Assembly: GCF_036417845.1 (NCBI RefSeq)
Contig: NC_089980.1
Coordinates: 40,050,501 to 40,114,500 of the forward strand
Length of the DNA: 64,000 nt
DNA from: Apteryx mantelli
Taxonomy: Eukaryota; Chordata; Aves; Apterygiformes; Apterygidae
Direction of reading: 5' to 3'
Numbering within the stretch: position 1 is the first letter of the stretch; every line of letters begins with the position of its first letter. The position numbers and the translations under genes were made by a program. Below are positions 1 through 13,253 of this stretch, one piece after another. The notes beneath the pieces are model-generated. The model did not search any database. It worked only from the letters and a program-made list of their open reading frames with translations, and was not told the DNA's origin.

Positions 1-1254
1 ATACTGGCTCTTTTAGTCATATGCCACTGCTCTTTGAAATAACTCCTGTGAGCACATCCTGTGAAACAATTCCTGAGCACATCCTGAGAAAATGTTTTAT
101 TTGCCCTACTTCTTCTAATGTGTGCTCTAATAAGGACTCCTTTAATCTGTGCTTTAAATCTCCTTTAATCTGGTCACTGTTTTACACTTTGAGATGTACC
201 CTTGAGGCCTTCTTTTGCCTCAAAACAGGCTTGAAAACAACCATAACTTGCTGCTTGCTTTTTCAGACATGTCTGTGTCTACATTCCTGAAGTCAATGTT
301 GGTCCTGATAGACATATCACAAAAGCAGACTCTATCCTAGATGTAGAATTGGTCTGTGTAATTTGGAAGGAAGCATAGCACTCACAGAAATACTTGCTGC
401 TGAAGGGAAGGTCTGATGAGACATGATGTTCAGCCCAATTTGCAGTCAGAGTGGCTTACCAAAAGGTGATCCTATCAACCCATTTGAAGTCCAGAAGAGC
501 AGCTGGAGAGATTCCTGAAGAAGTTGTCATGACAGTGTGGTATGGCTGTGGAAAACAAGGGCCGTAGCCCAAAGCTCACTGTTTTCACTATCACTGCAAC
601 CGTACAGGGTGACATAGAAGTGGATGAAACAGTGCCTAGTCTTGCCTTCAGCAAGTACAGCCACAGCGGTGGTGTATTGCTGCCCAGCTGCTTAGGCTGG
701 GGACAAGGTATGTGCTTGACAATGTGCTTGGTTCAGTGCTAACTACGCTGCCAAACCAAGGTGTGTGTGTACATGCGGGTGTGTGAGGAGGGGGATCAGG
801 AAGTTTGCCTTGCCTAATTCTATTACCTGAGCACCAGATATCTTGTCTAAACTAGTCACCTATGCTCCCTTTCTGTCAATAGCAACGTAGGGTAATACAT
901 CCTGTTCTAAGGAGTTTAAGCTCAGAAAACTGATTTAGAAAATCATTACCTACTATTTAGTTAGCTAAACATGGATGTGACAAAAGTATCCCCATGTATT
1001 CAAAATATAACTCACATCATCAGGAAACAGTTTAAAAATATAACACATTTAAGACAGTTTACTTCCTTTCTAGTGTGTGAAATCCACATCCAAAACCTTT
1101 CTCAGCTTCTTTAGTTATTGCTATGAATTTACTTTAAAAAAAGAAAACTTCAGGTCTTTGTTGAGATGGTACTATAAGAACTATATCTTTTAATGTCCAG
1201 TCTGTAGTAAGTTCAGACAGTCCTGGTACATGAAACAAGTGCTAATTTTATCAT

Positions 1255-1292
1255 AAACCTGGTTTACCCTGATGTAAATGACACCAAATTCA
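1255..1292. repeat. possible relic of an old sauropsid interspersed repeat
   Basis: The pattern ggtttaccctgatgtaaatg followed by acaccaaattcag resembles a motif I remember from ancient repeats in turtle, crocodile and bird DNA, of the type 'gatttacactggtgtaaatgag...atcag'. The match is short and from memory, so it may be chance. Confidence 0.3.
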
Positions 1293-2232
1293 GATGAGTT
1301 GTATGATGACTAATATTCCATCCCTTTTATTCTCATTTGCCTTTAATTTTCATTTGCGCAGCTCTCTTCACTTATGTCTTTATTTGTATTTCTCAGTTTG
1401 CAGTTTTCCCCAACAGAAATATTCCTGATGGAGAGTTAAAATTCGAGACACACTCTTTCCTGTATTTACTATCTTCTTGCTATTGATTATTATCTATGCA
1501 TACACACATGCACATGCTCACACACAGGATCATTTCATTTAAATCATTCAGGTGTTTTGATGTTGTATTGACTGTTTCAGTACTTCTTCCATTCTTTTAA
1601 GTTTAGCAGTTAGCCTTCAGAAATCACATTAGTAGACATTACCACAGAACATTACAAATTATAATCAGATTATTATATAGCCTAAATCCTCAGTCTGACA
1701 TCAGTGACCTTCAGTGCTCTGAAACCACAGAGCAAGTTTAGAATTACTTTGCTGCAAGCACGGGAATCTCCAAGCAGCATGGAGCTGCAGCCAGGAGGTC
1801 TCCCATAGCACCTCCTGCCAGGTAGTGCAGCAGATTTAATGTGGCCTGGGCAAAGGGCTTTGGCTGCTTATGGCTTTCTGATTGCTGTCTTCCAGCGCAG
1901 ACTCCTGGGGACTGACTGGCTGCTTCAATTTATGCTAACATTATGCTGACAGTCAAGTGACCCTAAGACCTGGGGAAAATAAAAATATTTTAAAGCAATT
2001 TTGTAGGTCTCCCATACCTAAATTATAAACCTTGGCCATCTCTTTTTCATTCATTCTTTACCTGTTTGCATCTAAATTTCATTCTACAACTCACAAAGTG
2101 AGTTATTTTGCATTATTTTTATACCATAGTTTGTAGCATCCATAGGTCAGGATCAGAAAAAAATGAAGAAGTCTCACAGTATAGGCTGTTGCCTAAAGAC
2201 AAAGGCCAAACTTTAGTACCTATAGTTTTTTT

Positions 2233-2252
2233 TATATATATATATATATATA
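2233..2252. repeat. (TA)n microsatellite
   Basis: About ten perfect TA units directly after a T-rich run, followed by further imperfect ATA/TATG sequence. Simple low-complexity DNA. Confidence 0.9.
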
Positions 2253-3828
2253 CTTATATGTATGAACTTGCATACATATACACACAGATTCTCTTAGAAC
2301 TCTATTTATTCTGGCGTAAGAATACGGCTTTTTAAAAACTGTATCAGTACTCCTAGGGTTATAGGACAATGTCTCCTGCAGATAGGAGAGATCTTTTTTG
2401 AGGATGTATGGGGCACCACAGGCACCTGAGCTCCACATCAGATTGCTTAGCCTCTTTCTAAAGAACTGGGGCACCTACAGATGCAGCGTGCTATGTCAGT
2501 GTTGAAAACTGGTCTTCCATGTTGAATATTGCCAGGCAGTGACTGCTAATCTTGCAGGATGTTGTAAAGTCACAGGGACCCAGTACTGAAAATACAAACC
2601 TAGCAGCATATTTGGGTAGCATTAACTAGGTTCCACCCAACATTCTCCTACTGTTATTGTAGCCTGAAAAACTATGCGAATGCATTGCTGCTGAAGAAAG
2701 GAGGAAAAACTAAACAAGTCCAGACAGCAGAACAGCCAGCTCACATTAGTATTCTGCCATGGTGAAATAAACCAGAACATTCAGACAAAATAGGCACAAA
2801 TGAAGGTCTTATAGGGAATATAGCTAGTTGAATAGGAATAGCTCTAATCTCTCAGTGGTGCCACAAATCCCCTTTGAGAAAATGAATTTTGGAACACTTT
2901 AAATTTTTAACTGTTTTTCAGTTTCTCTGGAATAGTACAGTGCCTCAGGTCACTCTAATAACATTCCTGGCTTGCCTTGCTGTAACAATCTGTTTGTTAA
3001 AACTCATCCAGTCAGATGATTTGGGTTTTTATATCAAGTTGCTTTGGAGAACATCCGTAGTTGGAAGTGCATAATAATATGTTTTATTATTGCTGTAAAA
3101 AAAAGAAAAACTAGAAGAGAAGTAGTTCGCTTTTTCCCATTGGGGAGGTCTGGTTTGTTATTACATTCTACTCAATGAAAATTAATGACTCTGCAACCAG
3201 CATTGAAAAAGTGTTCCCTGGCTAAAATTTTCAAAAGTAATTAATGATTTGGGGTTTCTTTGCTTTTATGTGTTCAGTTTGAAATACCTTAAAAACAGAC
3301 CTGGTTTTCAGAAAATGCAAAGCACTGACTTTCTGCAGATCATCTGCATTACTCCTAAAACCTTCAGCCTTTGTCATTTAAAGGTCATGGTAGATGTTGT
3401 TTACTGCTAACAAAATACAAGTATGTCATCCTGCTGATTAGTAATAGAACACTAGGGCAGACTTACATATCGCAAATAAATACATTTCAAAGGAAAATAT
3501 TTTAAAATATAACTTCTTCCTTGCATCTGCAAGAACCAAGTTCTGTACTCTTGGGATGCTCTGCAGCATGAACAAGCATGTAAGAAAAGGAGGGTGGAGC
3601 AGGGACCAGTTCAAGTAGTCATTTCATATTGCTCAGTAAAGGAAAGATCAAGACCACATCCTGCAGTCCTGGGAGGTGCTTGGACATGGTGTAGTACTTT
3701 CGAATGTCTTTGATGGAGATGGAGCAAAATGCATCTTTATAAAATTTGTTTTGCCTCTCATTTTAGGATATTTTTAACTTTTCTTTTGCAAATGTTACCT
3801 GTAGCCTTGTGTGCTACTAGGCTCTCAA

Positions 3829-4857
3829 ACAGAATCACAGAATAGTTGAGGTTAGCAGGGAGCTCTGGAGATCATCTGGTCTGACCCCCTTGCTCAAGTA
3901 GGATCAGCTCAAGAAGGTTGCTCAGGACCACGTCCAGTCAGGTTTTGAATATCGCCAAGGACAGAGTCTCCACAACCTCTCTGGGCAACCTGTTCCAGAG
4001 TTCAACCACCCTCACAGTGAAAAAGTGTTTTCTTATGTTCAAGTGGAATTTCCTGTTCTTCAGTTTTTGCCCGTTGCCTCCCATCCTGTCACTGGGCACC
4101 ACTGAGAAGAGTCTGGCCCCATCCTCTTTACTTCCTCCCATCAGGTATTTATACACATTGATGAGATCCCCCTGAGCCGCCTCTTCTCCAGTCTGAACAG
4201 TCCCAACTCTCTCAGCCTCTCCTTGTACGAGACATGCCCCAATCCTTTAATCCTCTTTGTGGCCCTTCACTGGACTTGCTCCAGTATGTCCATGTCTTTC
4301 TTGTACTGGGGAGCCCAGAACTGGACACAGCGCTCCAGGTGTGGCCTCACCAGTGCTGAGCAGAGGGGGACGATCACCTCCCTTGATCTGCTGGCAACAC
4401 TCTGCCTAATGCAGCCCAAGATACCATTGGCCTTCTTTGCTGCAAGTGCACATTGCTGGCCCATGTTCAACTTGGTGTCCACCAGGACCCCCAGGGCCCT
4501 CTCTGCAGAGCTGCTCTCCAGACGGTTGGCCCCCAGCCTGTACTCGTGCATGGGGTTACTCCTCCCCAGGTGCAGGACCTGCCAGTTGCCTGTATTGAAC
4601 TGCGTGAGTTTCCTCTCTGCCCATTTCTACAGCCTGTCGAGTTTGCTCTGAATAGCAGCACAATCATCTGGTGCAACACCCACTCCTCCCAGTTTTGTAT
4701 CATCTGCAAACTTTCTGAGGGTGCATTCAGTCCCATTATCCAGGTCACTAATGAAGATGTTAAACAGTATTGACTCCAGTATCAACACTTGGGGGACACC
4801 ACTGGTGACTGGCCACAGCTGGACTTTGCACCACTGATCACAACCCTATGAGCCTGG
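3829..4857 (-). mobile_element. 5'-truncated CR1 LINE, avian type
   Basis: A 1.0-kb CR1 non-LTR retrotransposon fragment inserted in reverse. Its 3' terminus is at the left, where the characteristic tail (cagaatcacagaatag) is followed by the usual 3' text (agatcatctggtctgacccc, then cacaacctctctgggcaacc). On the minus strand, 4551-4267 still reads as the C-terminal part of the CR1 reverse-transcriptase protein ([21 protein letters not shown], then [19 protein letters not shown]). The segment 4156-3938 gives the last part of the ORF, including WNRLPREVV. The frame is interrupted between segments, so the copy is dead. Truncation at the 5' end is normal for CR1. It is the best-preserved mobile element in the window and a main clue to an avian or other sauropsid source. 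Confidence 0.95.
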
Positions 4858-7800
4858 AATGTCACTGCACTGGAAGGGCCCAAAGCTGTTCTGGAGCCTG
4901 ACTGTCCTTTGCCCAGTGGGAGGAAAAGCTATTAAAACCTGTGCAGTGGGGGACCTACAACTGAATTGGAAAGCTGATGTTCCAGCTATGGTGTCAAGGC
5001 TTGTTCAAGTACGCAACAGTAGAGAAAGGAGCATTATAGCTGTTCTTATTTCGACCACTCCGATGACTCAACTTCAAGAAAATCCAGAAGGACATCTTGG
5101 TCCCCAGCTCAGCTGCACAGGAGCAGACAGAAAAAAGCAAGGGACTGAAGGAGAAAGCAAGTAAATGGCTTCCAGGCTCTTCCTCAGCCACAGTGATCAG
5201 ACAGCAGTTCTGGATGTAAAACACACACTGATGTATAAGGTTATTTCACTCCCCTCTTTTCTGGAGATATACTCTACTTCTAGTCATGTCTAATTAGCCC
5301 AAATTAAAAACTTGCTTTGAATCTGTTTCTCCCCAGCTTGGTTCCACACAGTTAATGCAGCCTTGCCTTTTCTTTGAAGGGCAGTCCCCAGCCAGGTCAG
5401 CCATGCTGGATGCTCAGGTCAACATTTCAGAAAGTTCTTGTCTGATACCTGAGGCTTTCACATTTTTTAAGTGCAAATTTGCCTTCTATTCATTTGGGCA
5501 AGATTCAACTTTTGGTTCTGTAAAACTAATGATGAATACGTTTGCAAGCTACCAGATCACTATGCTGCAGTAGATTTTGCACTCAGGCAACGTTGTTAGT
5601 GGTCAGTGAAGGAAAGGCAGGGTACCACCTAGTAGTTTGAGGTGCCCAGCTACGTGGAGCTGACCGACCTGCTGATGAGAGTTTCACAGCTCTTTCTACT
5701 AAACCTGTGCAATGTTGGGATTATTTCTGTTGAATTAGCCACAGTGGCATCCAGAGACACCAGGCAAGGCTCAGCACTTGCTTCAGCTTGCTCTGCCTTC
5801 CCTGGGATTGTCCACTTTTGCTTTGCAGAAGTTTCTGTCACTGTTGCAAATCCCTCTTTCCAAATGCTATGGTCTATCTGGTACATGCTCATCATCCTTT
5901 TTGCTTCAGGGTATGCTTGGCTGACAGGATTTATCCATAGAAACCAAAAATTCCTCTGCAGCAGAATGAAAGTAGTTATTGTTTTCTCTCCAGCTATCTG
6001 TCCTTGCTATTACTTTAGAGTTTCCACCACCAATTCTTCTCTTCTGTCTGATTGAGGGAAAGAGGAGTGTTTTTCTAGCTCCAGTCTGAAGAGAAAAGGC
6101 CTGGACATAAGGAAGCAGCATCAGATGATCACACTGCTGATGACTACTCTGACTTTCATGGGCAATCCTTAGGCTAGAGGAAGCACTTCCTTATCCTCAC
6201 CTGGGAAAGCCCTAATGCTATAAATGCATCATGGTACTCACAGACACACAGACTTTGGGATACAGGGCAGAGACACTTGGTCTGCAGAGAAGCCTGCTAC
6301 TTCAGCCAAAATTGAAAGGGCACTTGCTATTTTGCTTTGCTGAACTGTGATTCTGTTTTATAACTCCTGACACACTAACTAAGGTTTGGTATGTGACTGA
6401 TGATGTTGCTAGGAGTGAGGGGAGAACATGTGCACTGCCTAACTTTATCTCACTGTGTTAAGTTCTGTTTGGAATTTAAAAAAAAAGGTTGTTTTAACAT
6501 CTATGCCTGCATTTGCTGTCTCAGAATTGCTGCTCCAGGGTGCAGACAGGAGAAACCCTGGATAGGGGAGTTGGATAAGGAACTAGGAGGCAGAGCTGCA
6601 GAGCTTGCAAGGGGCAGGTAGCTCCTCATGCAAAACCAGGATTAGTCAGGGGCACACTGAGAAGCAACAACCAGGGACAGGTGGACCAGGGAGAAGCAGT
6701 TAGTGTAGCAGCTCAGAGCAGGTTAAGCAGCCATGGTGGCTCATAGCACACAAAGTGGGCAGTCACCCAGGAGTGGCCAGCTGAGGGTACTGTGCAAGGC
6801 ATGCCCAGCAGTGTTGGACGGCATTGTTGGCAGAACACACAGGAGCTGGCGGCAAGCCCAGGAAATAAACATCGAAAGATGAGAGCAGGCCAATGTGGGA
6901 GGTAGCAGCCCGCTCCAGACTGATCACCTTCTTCCAAGCCCTGTCTCCTCAGAGAGTTGTCCTCCAACAATGAATGGAACATTGTCCTCCTTCAGGAAAA
7001 TGAATTGCCCTCTGAAAAAAAGGGATTCCCCATGCTTCCCCAGGGAACTGCTTTGCATTCAAGGGTGTATGCAGGACCTGAGAAAGGACGTGATCTGATT
7101 TCTTTTAATAGACTCAGAACATCCTCATAGTCTGGAGCATCTACTATTGTCCATGATGTTCTGGTATCCTGTCTAAAAGTCTTACTGATGCAGCTCTTTA
7201 AGATGTCCATACCAACAAAGCAATCCACAGCAAGCAGCATCATGCTTTGAGTTTTCAGTGTTGGCCCCTTGCACAAATATTTCTTCCTGGAATCTAAGTA
7301 GATCCCACATCTGCCTGCGTCAGGCAGGGTATAGGGTGGGTGATGCCTGAGGAACATAACCACCAGCCACACAGTCTCTGTCCTGCTGGGTTCTGGCTTA
7401 TGACCTAATTTGGAGTCAGATTTTGATTTGATCTGAGGTACCCTGATGTTGTTCATATGAATATTTCCAGCTTATTGTTGAAAGGCTGGAGTTCAGGTGG
7501 TTTGGCAAGAGACAAAGAAGATCCAAGTCTGATATCTAAGTGACAGAGTGAGTGCATGAATTTACAAAGGAAGATATGGCATCCAGAGGACACCTGGAGT
7601 TTGGGACCTGGAGTTTTGAGAATGGAAGGAGGGCAAGAGACTGGTAAAAAGGCCTGGGAGGTCGTAGAGTGGGATCTGGTCCTACCAGAATACAGAAAAA
7701 CTATGTGAAGTCTTACACAGTGCACAGAAGTCACATTACCCTTCTAAAAGATCTTGAACAGCTTTATACTGACATGTAATTTTGTCTGAAGTGGCGATGG

Positions 7801-8890
7801 CACTTCTGATCCATTTCTGCATGTCCTAGAACTGTATTTACTTTTTCAGGGAAATTAACATTTCTTCCCTGGACTTTAAAGATCTTTGTACTAGAAATAC
7901 TATAGCAATGGAGAAATTGTATGCTTTTAGGAATGCTGCATATAGCAAAGTCTGACTCCATTTCACGAGCATCCTGAATAAAGGAGAATCAACTGTGCTA
8001 GTCAGAAAAAAATCTTCAGATTTTTTTCCATGTCAAATAAAAAACCTCCCAAAACTAATGAATCCTATTCTCTTGCAGACACAGGTGGGATTCTTTTCTA
8101 TTACCCAATTCAATGAATGGCTCGAAAGAGTTATTTGGATTCCCAGTGTACATTGTTTGCTTTAGGAGTTATATATTTATCAACACTGCACTGCAATTCT
8201 CCCCCAGACATAGTAAAAATGCATCTCATGTTTCATTCTAATACAGCAGTAACTCTTCAATTTACAAATCAGCAGGCATATTCCTCTTTATTTTTCCTGA
8301 CTTTAATAAGATGTTTGAAATACAAAAATGCTGAAAAGTAAATAAATGTGTGCAAGAGCACAACAAACAATAATATAATGTGAATATGAAAAAGCAAAAG
8401 TAAAAAAAGCACCATTATGTGGATTCAGAATTGTCAAAGAGACAATAAACTTTGACTTCAGCACTGCTATACAAGGAATGAAGCTGACAGATGCACAGAA
8501 AGCAGAGTGACAGCTGGTTAGAGAGTTCCCACACCATTCCCCTGCATGCCTCCACTTTGTGCACGCTAAGACCATCACAGTGGAAGGAACCAATTACCAC
8601 CAGGCTTGGAAATACTAGAGCATATTAATTTAGAACATATAATACTGGGATTTTATATTTTGGTTTGACTGTTACTTTTCTGAAAAATACAGCAAGGGAA
8701 TTCATTGGATATATCAAGCAGATGCTTTATTTATATATACTTGCAAAGTGTAAAGTGTTATTGAATAGAACAATCACAGTTTACACTTCCCTTCCAGATG
8801 TGTAAATAATTACACAGGACACAATGTACAAAATAATCAGGCTCTTCCTTTCATTCACTGAAGTCAGTCAATATGCTGTAATGAAAGGTT
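4858..8890. other. intergenic DNA, no gene recognised
   Basis: This stretch is somewhat richer in GC than its surroundings, especially 6.5-7.0 kb, which leaves several medium-length chance open frames. The longest are plus 5642-6055 (137 codons, from a GTG) and minus 7456-6992 (154 codons). I recognise no domain in either and see no promoter or splice arrangement that would make them exons. An unannotated repeat or lncRNA exon cannot be excluded. Confidence 0.5.
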
Positions 8891-8894
8891 ATAA

Positions 8895-8950
8895 AGTAAG
8901 ACCTTGATCCTGCAAACACTTTCTCAAGTGAAAAGCTCTGTTTGTGTGAG
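8895..8950. repeat. relic of an old MITE-like sauropsid repeat
   Basis: The text cttgatcctgcaaacacttt, ctcaagtgaaaagctctgtt and tgtgtgagctggccctgttga closely follows a family I know from turtle, crocodilian and bird genomes (gatcctgcaaacacttactcaagtgagtag...cccattgac). The copy is partial and diverged; the inverted second half is not evident. Family assignment is from memory. Confidence 0.5.
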
Positions 8951-9934
8951 CTGGCCCTGTTGACCAACACGTGGATCCAGCTACTCATGTGTATAAAGGC
9001 TTATATGATCACAGTCATGACAGAGCTCAACAAAGACAGCATGTAAAGGGTATCTTATGCAAATATAGTACACCACACATCTGTGCTGCCTTGCCAGTTG
9101 CCTGCTGCCTCTTGGAAACGAGAAAAGGTCTCAACTTTAACAGTTTCTGCCTCAGCATCAGTACTTGTTTGTCTCTTTCCTCTACGCAGCCACTAACTTC
9201 CGTGAACCCTACCGGAAACGTCACATCTCTGATACTTTTACCTGCATCAAATGCAGTTGAAACTGGCCCATTAGTTCAAAAGTTATCAGAGGGCAGCTGG
9301 CAGAGACACAAGCAGGACAGAACTGGGGACTCATTATGGCCATCCATGGCCCATGAGGGATGCAGGATTATGTCACTAGTCCTCCAAATGATAAAAGAAT
9401 CAAGTTCCTTTGGTATAAAAATTCTTACAGGAGTGATTAAAAACTCAAGCATGTTCTTAGTCTTTGCCCTGACAGAGGAGATATAAGGAGAAAAGGGACA
9501 AATACCAACCTGCCTCCTTCCAGCACTTTATGGCACACAGCTTTATGGTTACCACTGGCCTCCTACCAACAACAGGTAACTCTCAGATTTCCAGCTCACT
9601 GTTGTCTAGTCCTTGTCCTCATTCCTTGTCCACAGTCGCCTCTCGGAGCACAAGGGGAGCTAAAAGCTGGGCAGTGCAAAGTCATGCTCTCTCTGTGAAA
9701 CTATATTTTCTGTACTCTTTTTGTTATTGCTGATGAGAACTGCTTTTTACTCCTATTGATCAGAGAAGCTTTTTACTTTAAAGTTCACAAAGAAAGTTAT
9801 GTACTTGATTTTCTTTGATAGCTGCAAAGTCAGGAAGGAATTTCCTATTCTTACGTTTGTCGCTTGGCAAGAGATGAAGAATGTTAAAGCTTCCGGGCGT
9901 GCCAGTCAAAGCTAGCCATAGTCTGGCCAACCCG
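8951..9934. other. intergenic DNA, no gene recognised
   Basis: A 171-codon open frame runs from 8971 to 9486 on the plus strand. Its translation is compositionally ordinary, shows no domain or signal I recognise, and has no visible exon boundary or promoter. I read it as a chance frame. Confidence 0.45.
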
Positions 9935-10392
9935 TCCTAGTTGAAAATATTCAAAGATCAGAAGGGACCGTCTCAATAATCTGTAACACAGACCACAGGA
10001 GTGCCTTGAACTGATTCTTGCTTATACTGCAGCATATTTTTTAGAAAAACAATCTTGATTTTAGTGATGGAGAAAGATCACAAAATCCTTGTTGAACTGT
10101 TCCAAGTTGTTAAAAAAACTCTGGTTTTAATCTGAATTTAATGAGGTCCAAATTCCAGCTGGTCCTTCTTGTTATACCTTTCCATGAGAGATACTGAAGA
10201 GTCTTCATTATCTTAGTCTGCTCCCTGCATATTTACTTATACACTGTAATCAACTCATCTCATGACCTCTCCTTTGGTTAGGTAAATAGCTTGAGCTCCT
10301 GAAACCTCACAGTATAAAGCATATGTTCCCATCTCTAGGCATTTGAAGGCTCTTCTGTGAGCCTTCTCTAATTTGTCTTAGTCATTACCTCA
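9935..10392 (-). mobile_element. ancient diverged CR1 fragment
   Basis: This segment aligns by eye, piece after piece and in the right order, with the 3' part of the older CR1 subfamilies familiar from turtles and crocodilians. The matching pieces are: agatcagaagggaccgtctc; taacacagaccacagg; ttttagaaaaacaatcttga; gtgatggagaaagatcacaa; tgttccaagttgtt; ttgttatacctttccatgag; atacactgtaatcaactcat; ctcctttggttaggtaaata; and cttctgtgagccttctctaa. The 3' end is on the left, so the element is on the minus strand. No coding frame survives. Divergence is clearly greater than in the copies at 3.8 and 16.7 kb, which implies an older insertion, probably predating bird radiation. Confidence 0.8.
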
Positions 10393-10610
10393 GTCCAGTG
10401 GTCATTCTGCACTGTCCTGTTTGAGAAATTCATTGATTCAGGTTCACTTTGAATGCAATGATTTAAACAGAGGAGGAGGCAAACATAACTGCCATAAAAA
10501 AACATAAGTCTGACATGTAGACATGTGTGCAACCATGCAATACTACTGCCAGGCAGCAGGAGGAATACAATAAACCCTGCAAAGCCATGTATCCCTAATT
10601 ATTCTAAGTA

Positions 10611-10702
10611 ATATATATATATATATTTTTTTTTTTTGAACAAGCTTGTTCCCTTTCATTTCAATCTTTTTTTTTAAAGGAGTGAGAATATGTATATATA
10701 TA
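10611..10702. repeat. AT/T-rich low-complexity tract
   Basis: An (AT)n run runs into a T homopolymer near 10625-10637. About 50 bases later comes a second run, (TA)n, near 10690-10702. Simple sequence only. Confidence 0.85.
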
Positions 10703-13252
10703 TTTGCCTTAGTGATGGTGTACCCCCTCTGGATATAAAAGTATACATATGATTAAAGTCGACATGTTTCCCTGTTTCTAGCCAAGATGGCAATGCCATG
10801 TTATTTTGAAAGAGAGGGAAGTGATTTCTACTGGTTTCTAGAGAATCTAATTTATTAACAACTGGCCAGACAAAAGGAGCTGTTCTTCATAGCCGTGATG
10901 TTTGCTAGCATGTGCAGGGAAGGATCCTGCTGTGATTTGGCTAGTGACAGCTCCACAGCTGCAGGGCCGGACCATCCCGTCCCGCGTGAGTCAGAGCATG
11001 CAGCAGCGCTAACAGGAAGCAGGGAAATGACAGGCCTTCCAGGTAAATCCATGACTGGCATATCTATGAACTCAGAATAAAAGTATAGTGCTCTGGTATG
11101 TGATGACTAGCTATATAAAAACTGGGGAAATGCTTGCTAAGATTTGATGTGTATTTGGTCTTCAAACTGATCCAGATTTAGGTAAACTTGCTCAGCTGCC
11201 AGTAACTTTCTAGCCATTGCACCCCCAGATCCATGCTGATTAGTTTATTCTGTTGGTCTTAAACATGATTCCATTAGCCTGAAGTCTAATATACCCTGAT
11301 ATACCCTAAATCATCACATGAGCAAACCCTGTCATGAATAATATCATAGAAAGGAAGAGCTCAATATATGTATTCTGCATGCTGTGTCTCAGGTGATTTT
11401 CTTGCCTACCTGTACTGCTAAATGCCTTTTTAGAAGCAGTGCCAAACACCATACCAAAATTCTCTAACTCAAACACTTTTATTTCTGTTAAAATTATATG
11501 AGAGAAATTTTACTTTTTTAAAAAACTTGATCCCAAGTTCATTACACATTTGGGACTTGGAGGCTGTGGCTTACTTTTGCCTTTTTTATTCTCAAAGCTA
11601 ACACCGCAGGCAAGTGATTGTTTAATTAACTTTTATATGAACAATTTAAATTTGGGATAACATTTGACTGCCCCTTCTGCTGTCATTGGCAAGTAATGCG
11701 CAGATGTCTAGCTTAAGAACTAACAGAAATGATTATTAGTGAATGAAGAGTAATTGCAAGGAAATCACTGGACTTGAATCCTCTGAGGGAGCCAGTGCCA
11801 TAATTTGATGGACAAACTGTCAAACCAAATAAAGACCTATTGCACATAATTGATTGGCAACAAGCAAAGGATTTTTATTGTAGAACGTCTGTGTGTTTAA
11901 ACAAGAAATCGTAAAAGATGTTAGATTAGTTGCAGCAGAAATCCCTTGATGATAAATGCTTTTCAAGACTGTGCGCAGACACACAAAATTCATTCAAATG
12001 TAAAAAACTTCTTTTTTTAAAAAGGCCTGATCCTTTATTCTCTCCACTCTCTAAATTCTCTCTGAGACACGTTTAAGGATTAGATTTTGCAGAATAAACT
12101 CCATGTAAGTTTAATTTATATCTGCATTTTTGACCAGTTAGTGCTTAGTGCTAAAGAATGCTTTCTTGAAAAAATGAGAGTTTAATTAACTTCCATTCCA
12201 ATGGATGGTGCAGATATTTTCGAATCTCCAACATGAATAATTAAAGCCATATAAGGAGATTTGGTACGTGGTATTTCCTTTATAGTAAGTAGCATCCTAT
12301 TTTCTTTCTTTTCCTCCATCCCATCATCAGATCCCCAAAATGAAACACATGGTAAACAGAACAAAGCAGTTGATAATTTCCCTCTGTTTGGTTACTGGCT
12401 CTTTGGCTGAGTAGCAGACCAGAATAGAAGACCCTTGCTCCCAGGTTGCAAAATCACTATATATTTGAATTTCAGCTGTGATGGTGGAGGAGTAAAACAG
12501 GCCATGGAAAGAAATGGTGGGAGAGGCAGGCCCCAAGGGAAGGAGACTGCGTCACTCTGCTGTAGAATTCACTCGGAATAATCCTGTCACCAGTGCGGGA
12601 GTTCGCTGTCCTGTAAAAGCAAAACAGAGTCTGCTCCAATGTGCTTTCAAAGTCACAGGGGGCACGGAGCCATCCATTTGTAAGCCTTGTGTGCTTATGT
12701 CTCCTCTAGAAATAGCTGCCATCTCTCCAATTACTAGGCAAAGAAGCTGGAATGGGGGTCTGTTACTTGAGAATTGTGGAAAGAGTGGAAATCAAGGCCA
12801 AGGAGGAAGATTGGTAGAGAGAGGTTAACACCTTCTATTAGACCAAGTAACATAGCTGAGGAAACAAAACAAAACAAAACAAAGCAAAATAAACTGAAGA
12901 CACAAAAGCCCTTCTGCAGGAAAGAGGGGGACATCATCCCCATGTGCAATGCTCTGCAATCAGAGAATGCCTAGTCCATTGCACAGATTTCCTCTGAATA
13001 ACTGATTTTTTGATTTGTGCTTTTGGAAGGGAGAGGAGAAAGTGAGATAAACTTCTGACTGTCCCTTCTGTCCATGCACAGATCTCAAAATATGGAGTGA
13101 ACACTCTGATGTCAGTAGGTTTGGCACAGAGGGCAGGTAAAATCTAAAAAGCAGCTTGCATGCTTAATACTCTTTCAGTTACACTTCTAGTTCTGACTGA
13201 TAGATCTTTTTAAAATCAAAATTAAGTTTTTGGTGTGTTAAAAATGGGAAAA
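10703..13252. other. intergenic DNA with a possible conserved non-coding element
   Basis: There is no recognisable coding sequence. The part from about 11.5 to 12.2 kb is AT-rich but non-repetitive, with several homeodomain-type TAATTA cores (for example tttaattaac near 11.62 and 12.18 kb, and cataattgattgg near 11.85 kb) and few simple repeats. That texture is common in conserved developmental enhancers. A short (CAAAA)n-like tract lies near 12.86-12.89 kb. Confidence 0.4.
12862..12893. repeat. (CAAAA)n simple repeat
   Basis: Tandem aaaac units with slight decay at the right end. It could be the degraded A-tail of an old retro-insertion, but nothing to its left is recognisable. Confidence 0.8.
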
Positions 13253-13253
13253 G

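Larger units (their letters stand above)
1..3827. other. upstream intergenic DNA, no gene recognised
   Basis: AT-rich sequence with only short open frames, none resembling a known protein or showing a convincing exon. It contains a short (TA)n run near 2.23-2.25 kb and a probable old repeat relic near 1.26-1.29 kb. I see no tRNA-like or other structured RNA gene. SOCS5 lies next to CRIPT in mammals, but I could not find CRIPT coding sequence here. Confidence 0.6.

Noticed and set aside
2380..2470. Text aggcacctgagctccacatc resembling old turtle/crocodile repeats
   Set aside because: Only a few words match and their order is not convincing.
6992..7456. 154-codon minus-strand frame upstream
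   Set aside because: No domain or homology that I recognise, and surrounding GC is raised, which lengthens random frames.
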